Notes under the pieces: generated by a model
What the model saw: only the letters and a program-made list of their open reading frames with translations
Told to the model about the DNA's origin: nothing
Databases searched by the model: none
Translations under genes and position numbers: made by a program
From: Panopea generosa
Taxonomy: Eukaryota; Mollusca; Bivalvia; Adapedonta; Hiatellidae
Assembly: GCA_029582155.1 (NCBI GenBank)
Contig: CM055900.1
Location: forward strand, 39,804,334 to 39,868,333
DNA length: 64,000 nt
Direction: 5' to 3'
Shown: one piece after another, positions 14,301 through 26,760 of the stretch
Layout of the letters: every line of letters starts with the position of its first letter
How positions within the stretch are numbered: the first letter of the stretch is position 1

Positions 14301-17300
14301 ATTGTCACATAATGAAACAGAACCTAGCATCATCAAACATTCAATATTGATGGTTTAACCTCATTGTCACATAATGAAACAGAACCTAGCATCATCAAAC
14401 ATTCAATATTGATGGTTTATCCTCATTGTCACATAATGACACAGAACTTAGCATCATCAAACATTCAATATTGATGGTTTATCCTCATTGTCACATAATG
14501 CATCAAACATTCATTATTGATGTTTTATCCTCATTGTCACATAATGACACAGAACTTAGCATCATCAAACATTCAATATTGATGGTTTATCCTCATTGTC
14601 ACATAATGCATCAAACAATCAATATTGATGGTTTATCCTCATTGTCACATAATGAAACAGAACCTAGCATCATCAAACATTCAATATTGATGGTTTAACC
14701 TCATTGTCACATAATGAAACAGAACATAGCACCATCAAACATTCAATATTGATGGTTTATCATCGTTGTCACATAATGAAACAGAACTTAGCATCATCAA
14801 ACATTCAGTATTGATGGTTTAACCTCATTGTCACATAATGAAACAGAACTTAGCATCATCAAACATTCAATATTGATGGTTTATCATCATTGTCACATAA
14901 TGAAACAGAACTTAGCATCATCAAACATTCAATATTGATGGTTTATCCTCATCATTGTCACTTAATGAAACAGAATCTAGCATCATCACATATTCAATAT
15001 CGATGGTTTATAATCATTGTCACATAATGACACAGAACCTAACATCATCAAACTTTCAGTATTGATGATTTATCCTCATTGTCACATAATGAAACAGAAC
15101 ATAGCATCATCAAACATTCAATATTGATGGTTTATCATCATTGTCACATAATGAAACAGAACCTAGCATCATCAAACATTCAATATTGATGGTTTAACCT
15201 CATTGTCACATAATGAAACAGAACCTAGCATCATCAAACATTCAATATTGATGGTTTATCCTCATTGTTACATAATGACACAGAACTTAGCATCATAAAA
15301 CATTCAATATTGATGGTTTATCCTCATTGTCACATAATGCATCAAACATTCATTATTGATGGTTTATCCTCATTGTCACATAATGACACAGAACTTAGCA
15401 TCATCAAACATTCAATATTGATGGTTTATCCTCATTGTCACATAATGAAACAGAACCTAGCATCATCAAACATTCAATATTGATGGTTTATCCACATTGT
15501 CACATAATGAAACAGAACCTAGCATCATCAATAATTCAGTATTGGTGCTTTATCCTCATTGTCACATAATGAAACAGAACCTAGCATCATCAAATATTCA
15601 ATATTGATGGTTGATTCTCATTGTCACGTTATGACACAGAACTTAGCATCATCAAACATTCAATATCGATGGTTTATCCTCATTGTCACACAATGCATCA
15701 AGCATTCAATATTGATGGTTTATCCTCATTGTCACATAATGACACAGAACCTAGCATCATCAAACATTTAATATTGATGGTTTATCCACATTGTCACATA
15801 ATGAAACAGAACCTAGCATCATCAAACATTCAATATTGATGGTTTATCCACATTGTCACATAATGAAACAGAACCTAGCATCATCAAACATTCAATATTG
15901 ATGGTTTATCCACATTGTCACATAATGAAACAGCACCTAGCATCATCAAACATTCAATATTGATGGTTTATCCACATTGTCACATAATGAAACAGAACCT
16001 AGCATCATCAAACATTCAATATTGATGGTTTATCCATATTGTCATATAATGAAACAGAAATTAGCATCATCAAACATTCAATATTGATGGTTTATCCTCA
16101 TTGTCACATAATGCATCTAACAATCAATATTGATGGTTTATCCTCATTGTCACATAATGAAACAGAACTTAGCATCATCAAACATTCAATATTGATGGTT
16201 TAACCTCATTGTCACATAATGAAACAGAACCTAGCACCATCAAACATTCAATATTGATGGTTTATCATCGTTGTCACATAATGAAACAGAACTTAGCATC
16301 ATCAAACATTCAATATTGATGGTTTAACTTTATTGTCACATAATGACACAGAACTTAGCATCATCAAACATTCAATATTGATGGTTTATCATCATTGTCA
16401 CATAATGAAACAGAAACTAGCATCATCAAACATTCAATATTGATGATTTATCCTCATTGTCACATAATGACACAGAACATAGCATCATCAAACATTCAAT
16501 ATTGATGGTTTATCATCATTGTCACATAATGAAACAGAACCTAACATCATCAAACATTCAATACTAATGGTTTATCCTCATTGTCACATAATGACACAGA
16601 ACTTAGCATCATAAAACATTCAATATTGATGGTTTATCCTCATTGTCACATAATGCATCAAACATTCATTATTGATGGTTTATCCTCATTGTCACATAAT
16701 GACACAGTACTTAGCATCATCAAACATTCAATATTGATTGTTTATCCTCATTGTCACATAATGAAACAGAACCTAGCATCATCAAACATTAAATATTGAT
16801 GGTTTATCCACATTGTCACATAATGAAACAGAACCTAGCATCATCAAACATTCAATATTGATGGTTTATCCACATTGTCACATAATGAAACAGCACCTAG
16901 CATCATCAAACATCCAATATTGATGGTTTATCCACATTGTCACATAATGCATCAAACATTCAATATTGATGGTTTATCCTCATTGTCACATAATGCATCA
17001 AACATTCAATATTGATGGTTTATCCACATTGTCACATAATGAAACAGAAATTAGCATCATCAAACATTCAATATTGATGGTTTATCCTCATTGTCACATA
17101 ATGAAACTGAACCTAGCATCATCAAACATTCAATATTGATCATTTATCCTCATTGTCACATAATGAAACAGAACCTAGCATCATCAATAATTCAGTATTG
17201 GTGGTTTATCTTCATTGTCACATAATGAAACAGAACCTAGCATCATCAAATAATCAATAATGATGGTTTATCATCATTGTCACATAATGAAACAGAACCT

Positions 17301-20300
17301 AGCATCATCAAACATTCAATATTGATAGGTTTTTTTACACATTGTCACAGAATGAAACAGAAATTAGAATCATCAAACATTCAATATGGATGGTTTGTAC
17401 TAATTGTCACATAATGAAACAGAACCTAGCATCATCAAACATTCAATATTGATGGTTTATCTACATTGTCACATAATGCATCAAACATTCAATATTGATG
17501 GTTTATCCTCATTGTCACATAATGCATCAAACATTCAATATTGATGGTTTATCCACATTTTCACATAATGAAACAGAAATTAGCATCATCAAACATTCAG
17601 TATTGATGGTTTATCCTCATTGTCACATAATGAAACAGAACCTAGCATCATCAAACATTCAATATTGATCATTTATCCTCATTGTCACATAATGAAACAG
17701 AACCTAGCATCATCAATAATTCAGTATTGGTGGTTTTTCCTCATTGTCACATAATGAAACAGAACCTAGCATCATCAAACATTCAATAATGATGGTTTAT
17801 CCACATTGTCACATAATGAAACAGAACCTAGCATCATCAATAATTCAGTATTGGTGCTTAATCATCATTGTCAAATAATGTAACAGAACCTAGCATCATC
17901 AAACATTCAATATTGATTGTTTATCCTTATTGTCACATAATGAAACAGAACCTAGCATCATCAATAATTCAGTATTGGTGCTTTATCCTCATTGTCACAT
18001 AATGAAACAGAACCTAGCATCATCAAATATTAAATATTGATGGTTTATCCTCATTGTCACATAATGACCCAGAACTTAGCATCATCAAACATTCAATATC
18101 GATGGTTTATCGTCATTGTCACATAATGCATCAAACATTCATTATTGATGGTTTATCCTCATTGTCACATAATGACACAGAACTTAGCATCATCAAACAC
18201 TCAATATTGATGGTTTATCCTCATTGTCACATAATGACACAGAACCTAGCATCATCAAACATTCAATATTGATGGTTTATCCACATTATCACATAATGAA
18301 ACAGAACCTAGCATCATCAAACATTCAATATTGATGGTTTATCCACATTGTCACATAATGAAACAGAACCTAGCATCATCAAACATTCAATATTGATGGT
18401 TAATCCACATTGTCATATAATGAAACAGAAATTAGCATCATCAAACATTCAATATTGATGGTTTATCCTCATTGTCACATAATGCATCAAACAATCAATA
18501 TTGATGGTTTATCCTCATTGTCACATAATGAAACAGAACTTAGCACCATCAAACATTCAATATTGATGGTTTATCCTCATTGTCACATAATGAAACAGAA
18601 CCTAGCACCATCAAACATTCAATATTGATGGTTTATTCTCATTGTCACATAATGCATCAAACATTCAATATTGATGGTTAATCCACATTGTCATATAATG
18701 AAACAGAAATTAGCATCATCAAACATTCAATATTGATGGTTTATCCTCATTGTCACATAATGCATCAAACAATCAATATTGATGGTTTATCCATATTGTC
18801 ATATAATGAAACAGAAATTAGCACCATCAAACATTCAATATTGATGGTTTATCCTCATTGTCACATAATGCATCAAACAAGCAATATTGATGGTTTATCC
18901 TCATTGTCACATAATGAAACAGAACCTAGCATCATCAAACATTCAATATTGATGGTTTAACCTCATTGTCACATAATGAAACAGAACCTAGCACCATCAA
19001 ACATTCAATATTGATGGTTTATCATCGTTGTCACATAATGAAACAGAACTTAGCATCATCAAACATTCAGTATTGATGGTTTAACCTCATTGTCACATAA
19101 TGAAACAGAACTTAGCATCATCAAACATTCAATATTGATGGTTTATCATCATTGTCACATAATGAAACAGAACCTAGCATCATCAAACATTCAATATTGA
19201 TGATTTATCCTTATTGTCACATAATGACACAGAACATAGCATCATCAAACATTCAATATTGATGGTTTATCATCATTGTCACATAATGAAACAGAACCTA
19301 GCATCATCAAACATTCAATATTGATGGTTTAACCTCATTGTCACATAATGAAACAGAACCTAGCATCATCAAACATTCAATATTGATGGTTTATCCTCAT
19401 TGTCACATAATGACACAGAACTTAGCATCATAAAACATTCAATATTGATGGTTTATCCTCATTGTCACATAATGCATCAAACATTCATTATTGATGGTTT
19501 ATCCTCATTGTCACATAATGACACATAACTTAGCATCATCAAACATTCAATATTGATGGTTTATCCTCATTGTCACATAATGCATCAAACAATCAATATT
19601 GATGGTTTATCCTCATTGTCACATAATGAAACAGAACCTAGCATCATCAAACATTCAATATTGATGGTTTATCCTCATTGTCACATAATGACACAGAACT
19701 TAGCATCATCAAACATTCAATATTGATGGTTTATCCTCATCATTGTCACTTAACGAAACAGAACTTAGCATCATCACATATTCAATATCGATGGTTTATA
19801 ATCATTGTCACATAATGACACAGAACCTAACATCATCAAACTTTCAGTATTGATGATTTATCCTCATTGTCACATAATGAAACAGAACATAGCATCATCA
19901 AACATTCAATATTGATGGTTTATCATCATTGTCACATAATGAAACAGAACCTAGCATCATCAAACATTCAATATTGATGGTTTAACCTCATTGTCACATA
20001 ATGAAACAGAACCTAGCATCATCAAACATTCAATATTGATGGTTTATCCTCATTGTTACATAATGACACAGAACTTAGCATCATAAAACATTCAATATTG
20101 ATGGTTTATCCTCATTGTTACATAATGACACAGAACTTAGCATCATAAAACATTCAATATTGATGGTTTATCCTCATTGTCACATAATGCATCAAACATT
20201 CATTATTGATGGTTTATCCTCATTGTCACATAATGACACAGAACTTAGCATCATCAAACATTCAATATTGATGGTTTATCCTCATTGTCACATAATGAAA

Positions 20301-23300
20301 CAGAACCTAGCATCATCAAACATTCAATATTGATGGTTTATCCACATTGTCACATAATGAAACAGAACCTAGCATCATCAATAATTCAGTATTGGTTCTT
20401 TATCCTCATTGTCACATAATGAAACAGAACCTAGCATCATCAAATATTCAATATTGATGGTTTATCCTCATTGTCACGTAATGACACAGAACTTAGCATC
20501 ATCAAACATTCAATATCGATGGTTTATCCTCATTGTCACACAATGCATCAAGCATTCAATATTGATGGTTTATCCTTATTGTCACATAATGACACAGAAC
20601 CTAGCATCATCAAACATTTAATATTGATGGTTTATCCACATTGTCACATAATGAAACAGAACCTAGCATCATCAAACATTCAATATTGATGGTTTATCCA
20701 CATTGTCACATAATGAAACAGAACCTAGCATCATCAAACATTCAATATTGATGGTTTATCCACATTGTCACATAATGAAACAGCACCTAGCATCATCAAA
20801 CATTCAATATTGATGGTTTATCCACATTGTCACATAATGAAACAGAACCTAGCATCATCAAACATTCAATATTGATGGTTTATCCATATTGTCATATAAT
20901 GAAACAGAAATTAGCATCATCAAACATTCAATATTGATGGTTTATCCTCATTGTCACATAATGCATCAAACAATCAATATTGATGGTTTATCCTCATTGT
21001 CACATAATGAAACAGAACTTAGCATCCTCAAACATTCAATATTGATGGTTTAACCTCATTGTCACATAATGAAACAGAACCTAGCACCATCAAACATTCA
21101 ATATTGATGGTTTATCATCGTTGTCACATAATGAAACAGAACTTAGCATCATCAAACATTCAATATTGATGGTTTAACTTTATTGTCACATAATGACACA
21201 GAACTTAGCATCATCAAACATTCAATATTGATGGTTTATCATCATTGTCACATAATGAAACAGAAACTAGCATCATCAAACATTCAATATTGATGATTTA
21301 TCCTCATTGTCACATAATGACACAGAATATAGCATCATCAAACATTCAGTATTGATGGTTTATCATCATTGTCACATAATGAAACAGAACCTAGCATCAT
21401 CAAACATTCAATATTGATGGTTTATCCTCATTGTCACATAATGACACAGAACTTAGCATCATAAAACATTCAATATTGATGGTTTATCCTCATTGTCACA
21501 TAATGCATCAAACATTCATTATTGATGGTTTATCCTCATTGTCACATAATGACACAGAACTTAGCATCATCAAACATTCAATATTGATGGTTTATCCTCA
21601 TTGTCACATAATGAAACAGAACCTAGCATCATCAAACATTCAATATTGATGGTTTATCCACATTGTCACATAATGAAACAGAACCTAGCATCATCAAACA
21701 TTCAATATTGATGGTTTATCCACATTGTCACATAATGAAACAGAACCTAGCATCATCAAACATCCAATATTGATGGTTTATCCACATTGTCACATAATGC
21801 ATCAAACATTCAATATTGATGGTTTATCCTCATTGTCACATAATGTATCAAACATTCAATATTGATGGTTTATCCACATTGTCACATAATGAAACAGAAA
21901 TTAGCATCATCAAACATTCAATATTGATGGTTTATCCTCATTGTCACATAATGAAACTGAACCTAGCATCATCAAACATTCAATATTGATCATTTATCCT
22001 CATTGTCACATAATGAAACAGAACCTAGCATCATCAATAATTCAGTATTGGTGGTTTATCCTCATTGTCACATAATGAAACAGAACCTAGCATCATCAAA
22101 TAATCAATAATGATGGTTTATCATCATTGTCACATAATGAAACAGAACCTAGCATCATCAAACATTCAATATTGATGGGGTTTTTTACACATTGTCACAG
22201 AATGAAACAGAAATTAGAATCATCAAACATTCAATATGGATGGTTTGTACTAATTGTCACATAATGAAACAGAGCCTAGCATCATCAAACATTCAATATT
22301 GATGGTTTATCTACATTGTCACATAATGCATCAAACATTCAATATTGATGGTTTATCCTCATTGTAACATAATGCATCAAACATTCAATATTGATGGTTT
22401 ATCCACATTGTCACATAATGAAACAGAAATTAGCATCATCAAACATTCAGTATTGATGGTTTATCCTCATTGTCACATAATGAAACAGAACCTAGCATCA
22501 TCAAACATTCAATATTGATCATTTATCCTCATTGTCACATAATGAAACAGAACCTAGCATCATCAATTATTCAGTATTGGTGGTTTATCCTCATTGTCAC
22601 ATAATGAAACAGAACCTAGCATCATCAAACATTCAATAATGATGGTTTTTCCACATTGTCACATAATGAAACATAAATTAGAATCATCAAACATTCAATA
22701 TGGATGGTTTGTACTAATTGTCACATAATGAAACAGAACCTAGCATCATCAAACATTCAATATTGATGGTTTATCCACATTTTCACATAATGAAACAGAA
22801 CCTAGCATCATCAAACATTCAAAATTGATGGTTTATCCTCCGTGTCACATAATTAAACAGAACCTAGCATCATCGAACATTCAAAATTGATGGTTTATCC
22901 TCATTGTCACATAATGAAACAGAACCTAGCATCGTCAAATATTCAATATTGATGGTTTATCCTCATTGTCACATAATGAAACAGAAACTAGCATCGTCTT
23001 ATATTCAATATTGATGATTTATCATCATTGTCACATAATGAAACAGAACCTAGCATCATCAAATATTCAATATTGATAGTTTATCATCATTGTCACATAA
23101 TGAAACAGAACCTAGCATCATCAAACATTCAAAATTGATGGTTTATCCTCCGTGTCACATAATTAAACAGAACCTAGCATCATCGAACATTCAAAATTGA
23201 TGGTTTATCCTCATTGTCACATAATGAAACAGAACCTAGCATCGTCAAATATTCAATATTGATGGTTTATCCTCATTGTCACATAATGAAACAGAACCTA

Positions 23301-23786
23301 GCATCGTCTAATATTCAACATTGATGATTTATCATCATTGTCACATAATGAAACAGAACCTAGCATCATCAAATATTCAATATTGATAGTTTATCATCAT
23401 TGTCACATAATGAAACAGAACCTAGAATCATCATATATTCAATATTGATGGTTTATCTTCATTGTCACATAATGAAACAGAACCTAGCATCATCAAATAT
23501 TCAATATTGATGGTTTATCATCATTGTCACATAATGAAACAGAACCTAGCATCATCAAATATTCAATATTGATAGTTTATCTTCATTATTCACATTATGA
23601 AACAGAACTTAGCATCATGAAATATTCAATATTGATGGTTTATCATCATTGTCACATAACGAAACTGAATCTAGCATCATCAAATATTCAATATTGACGA
23701 TTTATAATCATTGTCACATAATGACACAGAACCTAGCATCATCATATATTCATTATTGATGGTTTATCATCATTGTCAAATAATGT
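5335..23786 (+). repeat. 18.4-kb intronic satellite, 62-bp and 46-bp monomers in higher-order blocks
   Basis: The monomer is 62 bp and contains ATTCAATATTGATGGTTTAT, then a TCATTGTCACATAATG word, AAACAGAACCTAG and CATCATCAAAC. A second 46-bp form lacks the 16 bases between CATAATG and CATCAAAC. At an average near 60 bp there are about 300 monomers. Distinctive variants recur at fixed offsets: 6646/11993 and 7002/12349 (5347 bp), 11993/18054 (6061 bp), 15265/20115 and 16581/21431 (4850 bp), and a nested 8286/9543 pair (1257 bp). A T-rich variant near 11265, 17327 and 22178 marks each block. Older, more divergent monomers lie at both ends. There is no unique sequence between monomers. Confidence 0.97.
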
Positions 23787-24162
23787 ACTTCCAAAATTTT
23801 GTAACAAATACAGTTGCCCAGTCAACTAATAAGTTATTTCTGCCAGATGAAGGAAAATATATTGAAGTATTAAGAGTATGTATTGCCTAACTTCAAACCT
23901 GGTGCTGGCAATTTTGATTGACTGTTATTTTTTTTGAAAGAATGTTCATTTTCACTCCTGAATTAACGTAAGCCCTGAAATGTCATCAAAATAGTCATTT
24001 AAAACTACTGTCTTTGAAGTGGCCAGATAACTGTGTTCTTTAAAGAAAAATGCGTTTACAAGGATATAGGTATAGCACCAAAGTCTCTTTGAATTTTCAA
24101 GACATTTTTTCTCAGCTATATGATGTTAAATATATTAATTAGTTTTTATTCACATTTTACAG
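23787..24162. other. intron end between satellite and terminal exon
   Basis: Unique AT-rich sequence. It ends with a T-rich tract and the acceptor ACATTTTACAG at 24152-24162, directly before the terminal exon of the Crypton-derived gene. Confidence 0.6.
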
Positions 24163-24983
24163 AATGGCTAAAGGAGAATGGAGAAAATGATTTTCAGTTT
24201 GAATACAAAGATGCAGCTTGGATGAATAAGAAATTGGCAAAATTTTATATTCAGGCTAAAACGCTGGATGGCTCCCCATACTCGTGTGAAAGTTTACAAA
24301 CATTCCGCAGAACTTTATCCCTATATCTGATTGGCTATCCTGGAAGTCAAAGTGTTAATATCAGTATCAACCTAGATCCTGCATTCCATTCTTCAAACCT
24401 GGTTCTTTCTGCCGTCACCCAGCTGCGCCGTGACAGCTCGACTCATACAAGTAAACTGGTAATGCCCATCTGTGAAGAGGATTTAGAGAAATTGTATAGC
24501 AGTAATACCCTTTCAGACCAAAACCCTGTCTCACTGTCCTGGAAAGTATGGTTTGATGTGACATATCATCTGTGTAAAGGAAAACTACCGCGGGGATTCT
24601 GGGGTTTACTGTCTTGGCACAGTTTAGCCTTACAGAGTAATGCAAATGGTGTGTATTACAGTTTTGTTGACAGTAGTTGTGTACCAGATGGGGAAGAACC
24701 TGGCAAGATGTATGCAACTCCATGTGAACCAGACAGATGCCCAGTGCGTACAACATCCCTGTATCTCTCGAAACTCAACCAAAACTGTGATGCTCTGTTT
24801 CAGTATCCTAGGAAATCTTGGTTAACGACAAAGGACAGATGGTTCTTGCCAATACCAATTGGACGTGAGAAGATGAACACCATGATGGTAATGATATCTA
24901 CCCATGCAAGATTGTCAAGGATGTACAACAATGCCAGTGTTATGATGACGGCAAAGTTCAAGGAATTGGTGCGAAAGAAATAG
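24163..24983 (+). CDS. terminal exon: inactive Crypton-type tyrosine recombinase domain (DUF3504-like)
   Basis: This exon holds most of the core domain, 273 codons ending in TAG at 24981-24983. The family arose from tyrosine recombinases of Crypton DNA transposons and acts in animals as nuclear and chromatin proteins (established for ZMYM2-4 and QRICH1). Visible family features, in order, are the rest of the first helix (EWLKENG), the ELN-like helix plus DGSPYSCESL, a LRRD segment, the LCKGKLPRGFWGLLSW region where the first catalytic Arg is expected, a RCPVRTTSLYLSKLN segment, then RWFLPIPIG and LSRMYNNASVMMT. In active relatives the last motif reads NHS.R.T and is followed by a Gly-His segment and the Tyr nucleophile. 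Here His is Ala (24933-24935), Arg is Met (24942-24944), and the protein stops about a dozen residues later. It is therefore probably catalytically dead. A further 3' exon replacing this stop cannot be excluded. The exon should start at 24163; the open frame that extends upstream to 24120 runs into the intron. Confidence 0.8.
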
Positions 24984-26760
24984 AAAGTTTCGTACTGGCT
25001 GTGTAAGGATGAATTAGTTCAGTAACTTAATTCATGCAACAAATATGGTTTGTTAGGAAGCCATTGAAATGTTCATTTATACTCCTGCTAATGAAGTTTG
25101 AGAGGGATTATGTAGGAGTCACTGTATCCGTTGGTTTGTCTGTTCACAATTTGTGGACTTGTGGATCAGACTACTGTCGCAGTTTTCAGGGAATTGACAT
25201 GGCCAACCAGGGTTGGAAAATCATAGAAAAATTAAATCAGTTTCTTAAATCTTGCTCGTCCTGATCAACTGTTCACTCGTCATGGCGAGCTGATGAGGGG
25301 AATTTTCCAGCCTTTCCAACACCAAGTGCAATGTTCTGTGACACTGACTTGATTCCATGCAGAGTTGTTGCCCTTGCACTTGATAAAATTTGGAGTATTC
25401 TTGTGGAGTAAATTTTGTTCACAGTTTTCAAGTTTATTACTTGAAACTTTGCATACTTGATCAACATCAAGTGAAGATTTGTGTGACGTTAATTTTTCAT
25501 GACTTTGACTTAATTCCATGCATGTTATTGTCATTGTATTTAGTATAATAGCTGTATTGACCACATTGCAATTCTTGTGAAGCGCATTACTTCCACAATT
25601 TTAACTTGTAACTTTGTATACTTTTAAGTGTCAATATACGTGATTTTTTTTTTAATACGCCGTTACCTAAAATCAACTAAATGCCCACCTTCAGCTGCAA
25701 GTTCACTCACTGTCAAGGTTGTGTTGCGCGGGGATTAATCTCCTCCTGCCATCTATAGATTATCATGTAGAATATTCAACTTAGAAAAAAAAGTATGGTT
25801 ATACATCATCATAAATTGTTGCACAAATTACATAAACGTGGGTTTATATATTCCATTTAATGTCATGCTTCAAAGGGAACTTCTGTTATACGATTCTGTG
25901 TTCAAAGTCTGCCAATCTTTTGTACATGTTAACTGCTTATGAATGTACAATAACTATTTTTATTATTTTTTGTAATTTAATTTTCATTTAACCTTTTTAT
26001 TTATATGAACATACTATAACTGATCCAAAATATGTTAATTTTTACACCCCCTCCCCCAAGCACAACTTCCATAATTATCAATATGTGTCTATTTAAACTT
26101 ACTCGCCCTCTCTTTTGGCCTTTCCTTCTAACAAACATTTTATAGCATTTTCAAAATGATTAATTATGAGGGTGAGGAATATATGATTTTACCATATATT
26201 TTTTGGTCGACATTGTTTTGCGTTTATTGTAGATAATTGTGTAGCTGTTAGTTACTTTTGAATTTTTTATTAATTTTGCAAAAAAAATTGCCTTACGTAG
26301 TCTGTCATTATAACAGAACCATAACATTCCAGGAATAATTGAAGTAAAATAATATGTTTCAGTAGATTTGTTTTTTAGTTTGTTCAATATGTGTTTTCTG
26401 TCACAAAATAAAGTGGTATAACACTGTTATTAATTTGCTTTGACATTTCATTTAAAGTGCTATATGCTAATGTCTGCCTATAAAGACTTTGAGGAAACAC
26501 ATTATGTCAGTAGCCAGCCTTGATCCTCTATTAGATACACGACTTATCCAATATAAAAGATCACTGTGGAAGTTTGGGTGAGAAAAAAACAATAAAAAAA
26601 ATGCAGTCACTATAGAACACAACAGATGTAGTGGTCACAAAAGTCTCTGGTGCTGATGAGCTAAGAAATGCAAACTTATGCCAATGTCATACAAATACAT
26701 GTAAATCACAATCTGACTAAAAAGTTTTTATCAAGAATTTTTGAAATATATGATATTCAT
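24984..26760 (+). other. 3' flank of the Crypton-derived gene
   Basis: After the stop at 24983 the sequence is non-coding. It holds a dispersed repeat (25060-25640) and AT-rich DNA with AATAAA words at 26407-26412 and 26591-26596 that could end the transcript. No gene is seen. Confidence 0.45.
25060..25640 (+). repeat. dispersed repeat family F with internal ~120-bp modules
   Basis: Shares with 57160-57545 the opening AATGAAGTTTG.GAG, the word ATTCCATGCAGAGTT.TTGC followed by CCTTGCAC, then ATTCTTGTGGAGTAAA, and GACATCAAGTG/AACATCAAGTG with AGAT.TGTGT. The CCATGCA..GTTATTG and ATTCTTGTG modules occur twice within each copy, so the element has internal tandem structure. No open frame or terminal repeat was recognised. 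Confidence 0.7.

Larger units (their letters stand above)
356..24983 (+). other. gene span of the Crypton-derived protein
   Basis: The four clear exons total 1211 nt. With the one base donated by an upstream exon this makes 404 codons, 403 residues and a stop, without a frame break. The order is disordered/acidic N-terminus, basic segment, then recombinase-like core. The 5' end is not in the window. The intron between 3819 and 24163 is 20343 bp and is about 90% satellite DNA. Candidate poly(A) signals of AATAAA lie downstream at 26407 and 26591; neither can be preferred from sequence alone. Confidence 0.65.

Noticed and set aside
5198-23786. Many plus-strand open frames of 70-144 codons with a repeated SHNETEPSIIKHSILMV-type peptide
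   Set aside because: They are read from satellite monomers; frame is kept only where 62-bp and 46-bp units alternate, and there is no splice or start context.
5335-23786. CRISPR-like array of short direct repeats
   Set aside because: Repeats are contiguous with no unique spacers, the region is inside a eukaryotic intron, and no cas-like genes exist.
24415-24756. 113-codon minus-strand open frame
   Set aside because: It is antisense to the conserved recombinase-like exon and has no family resemblance of its own.
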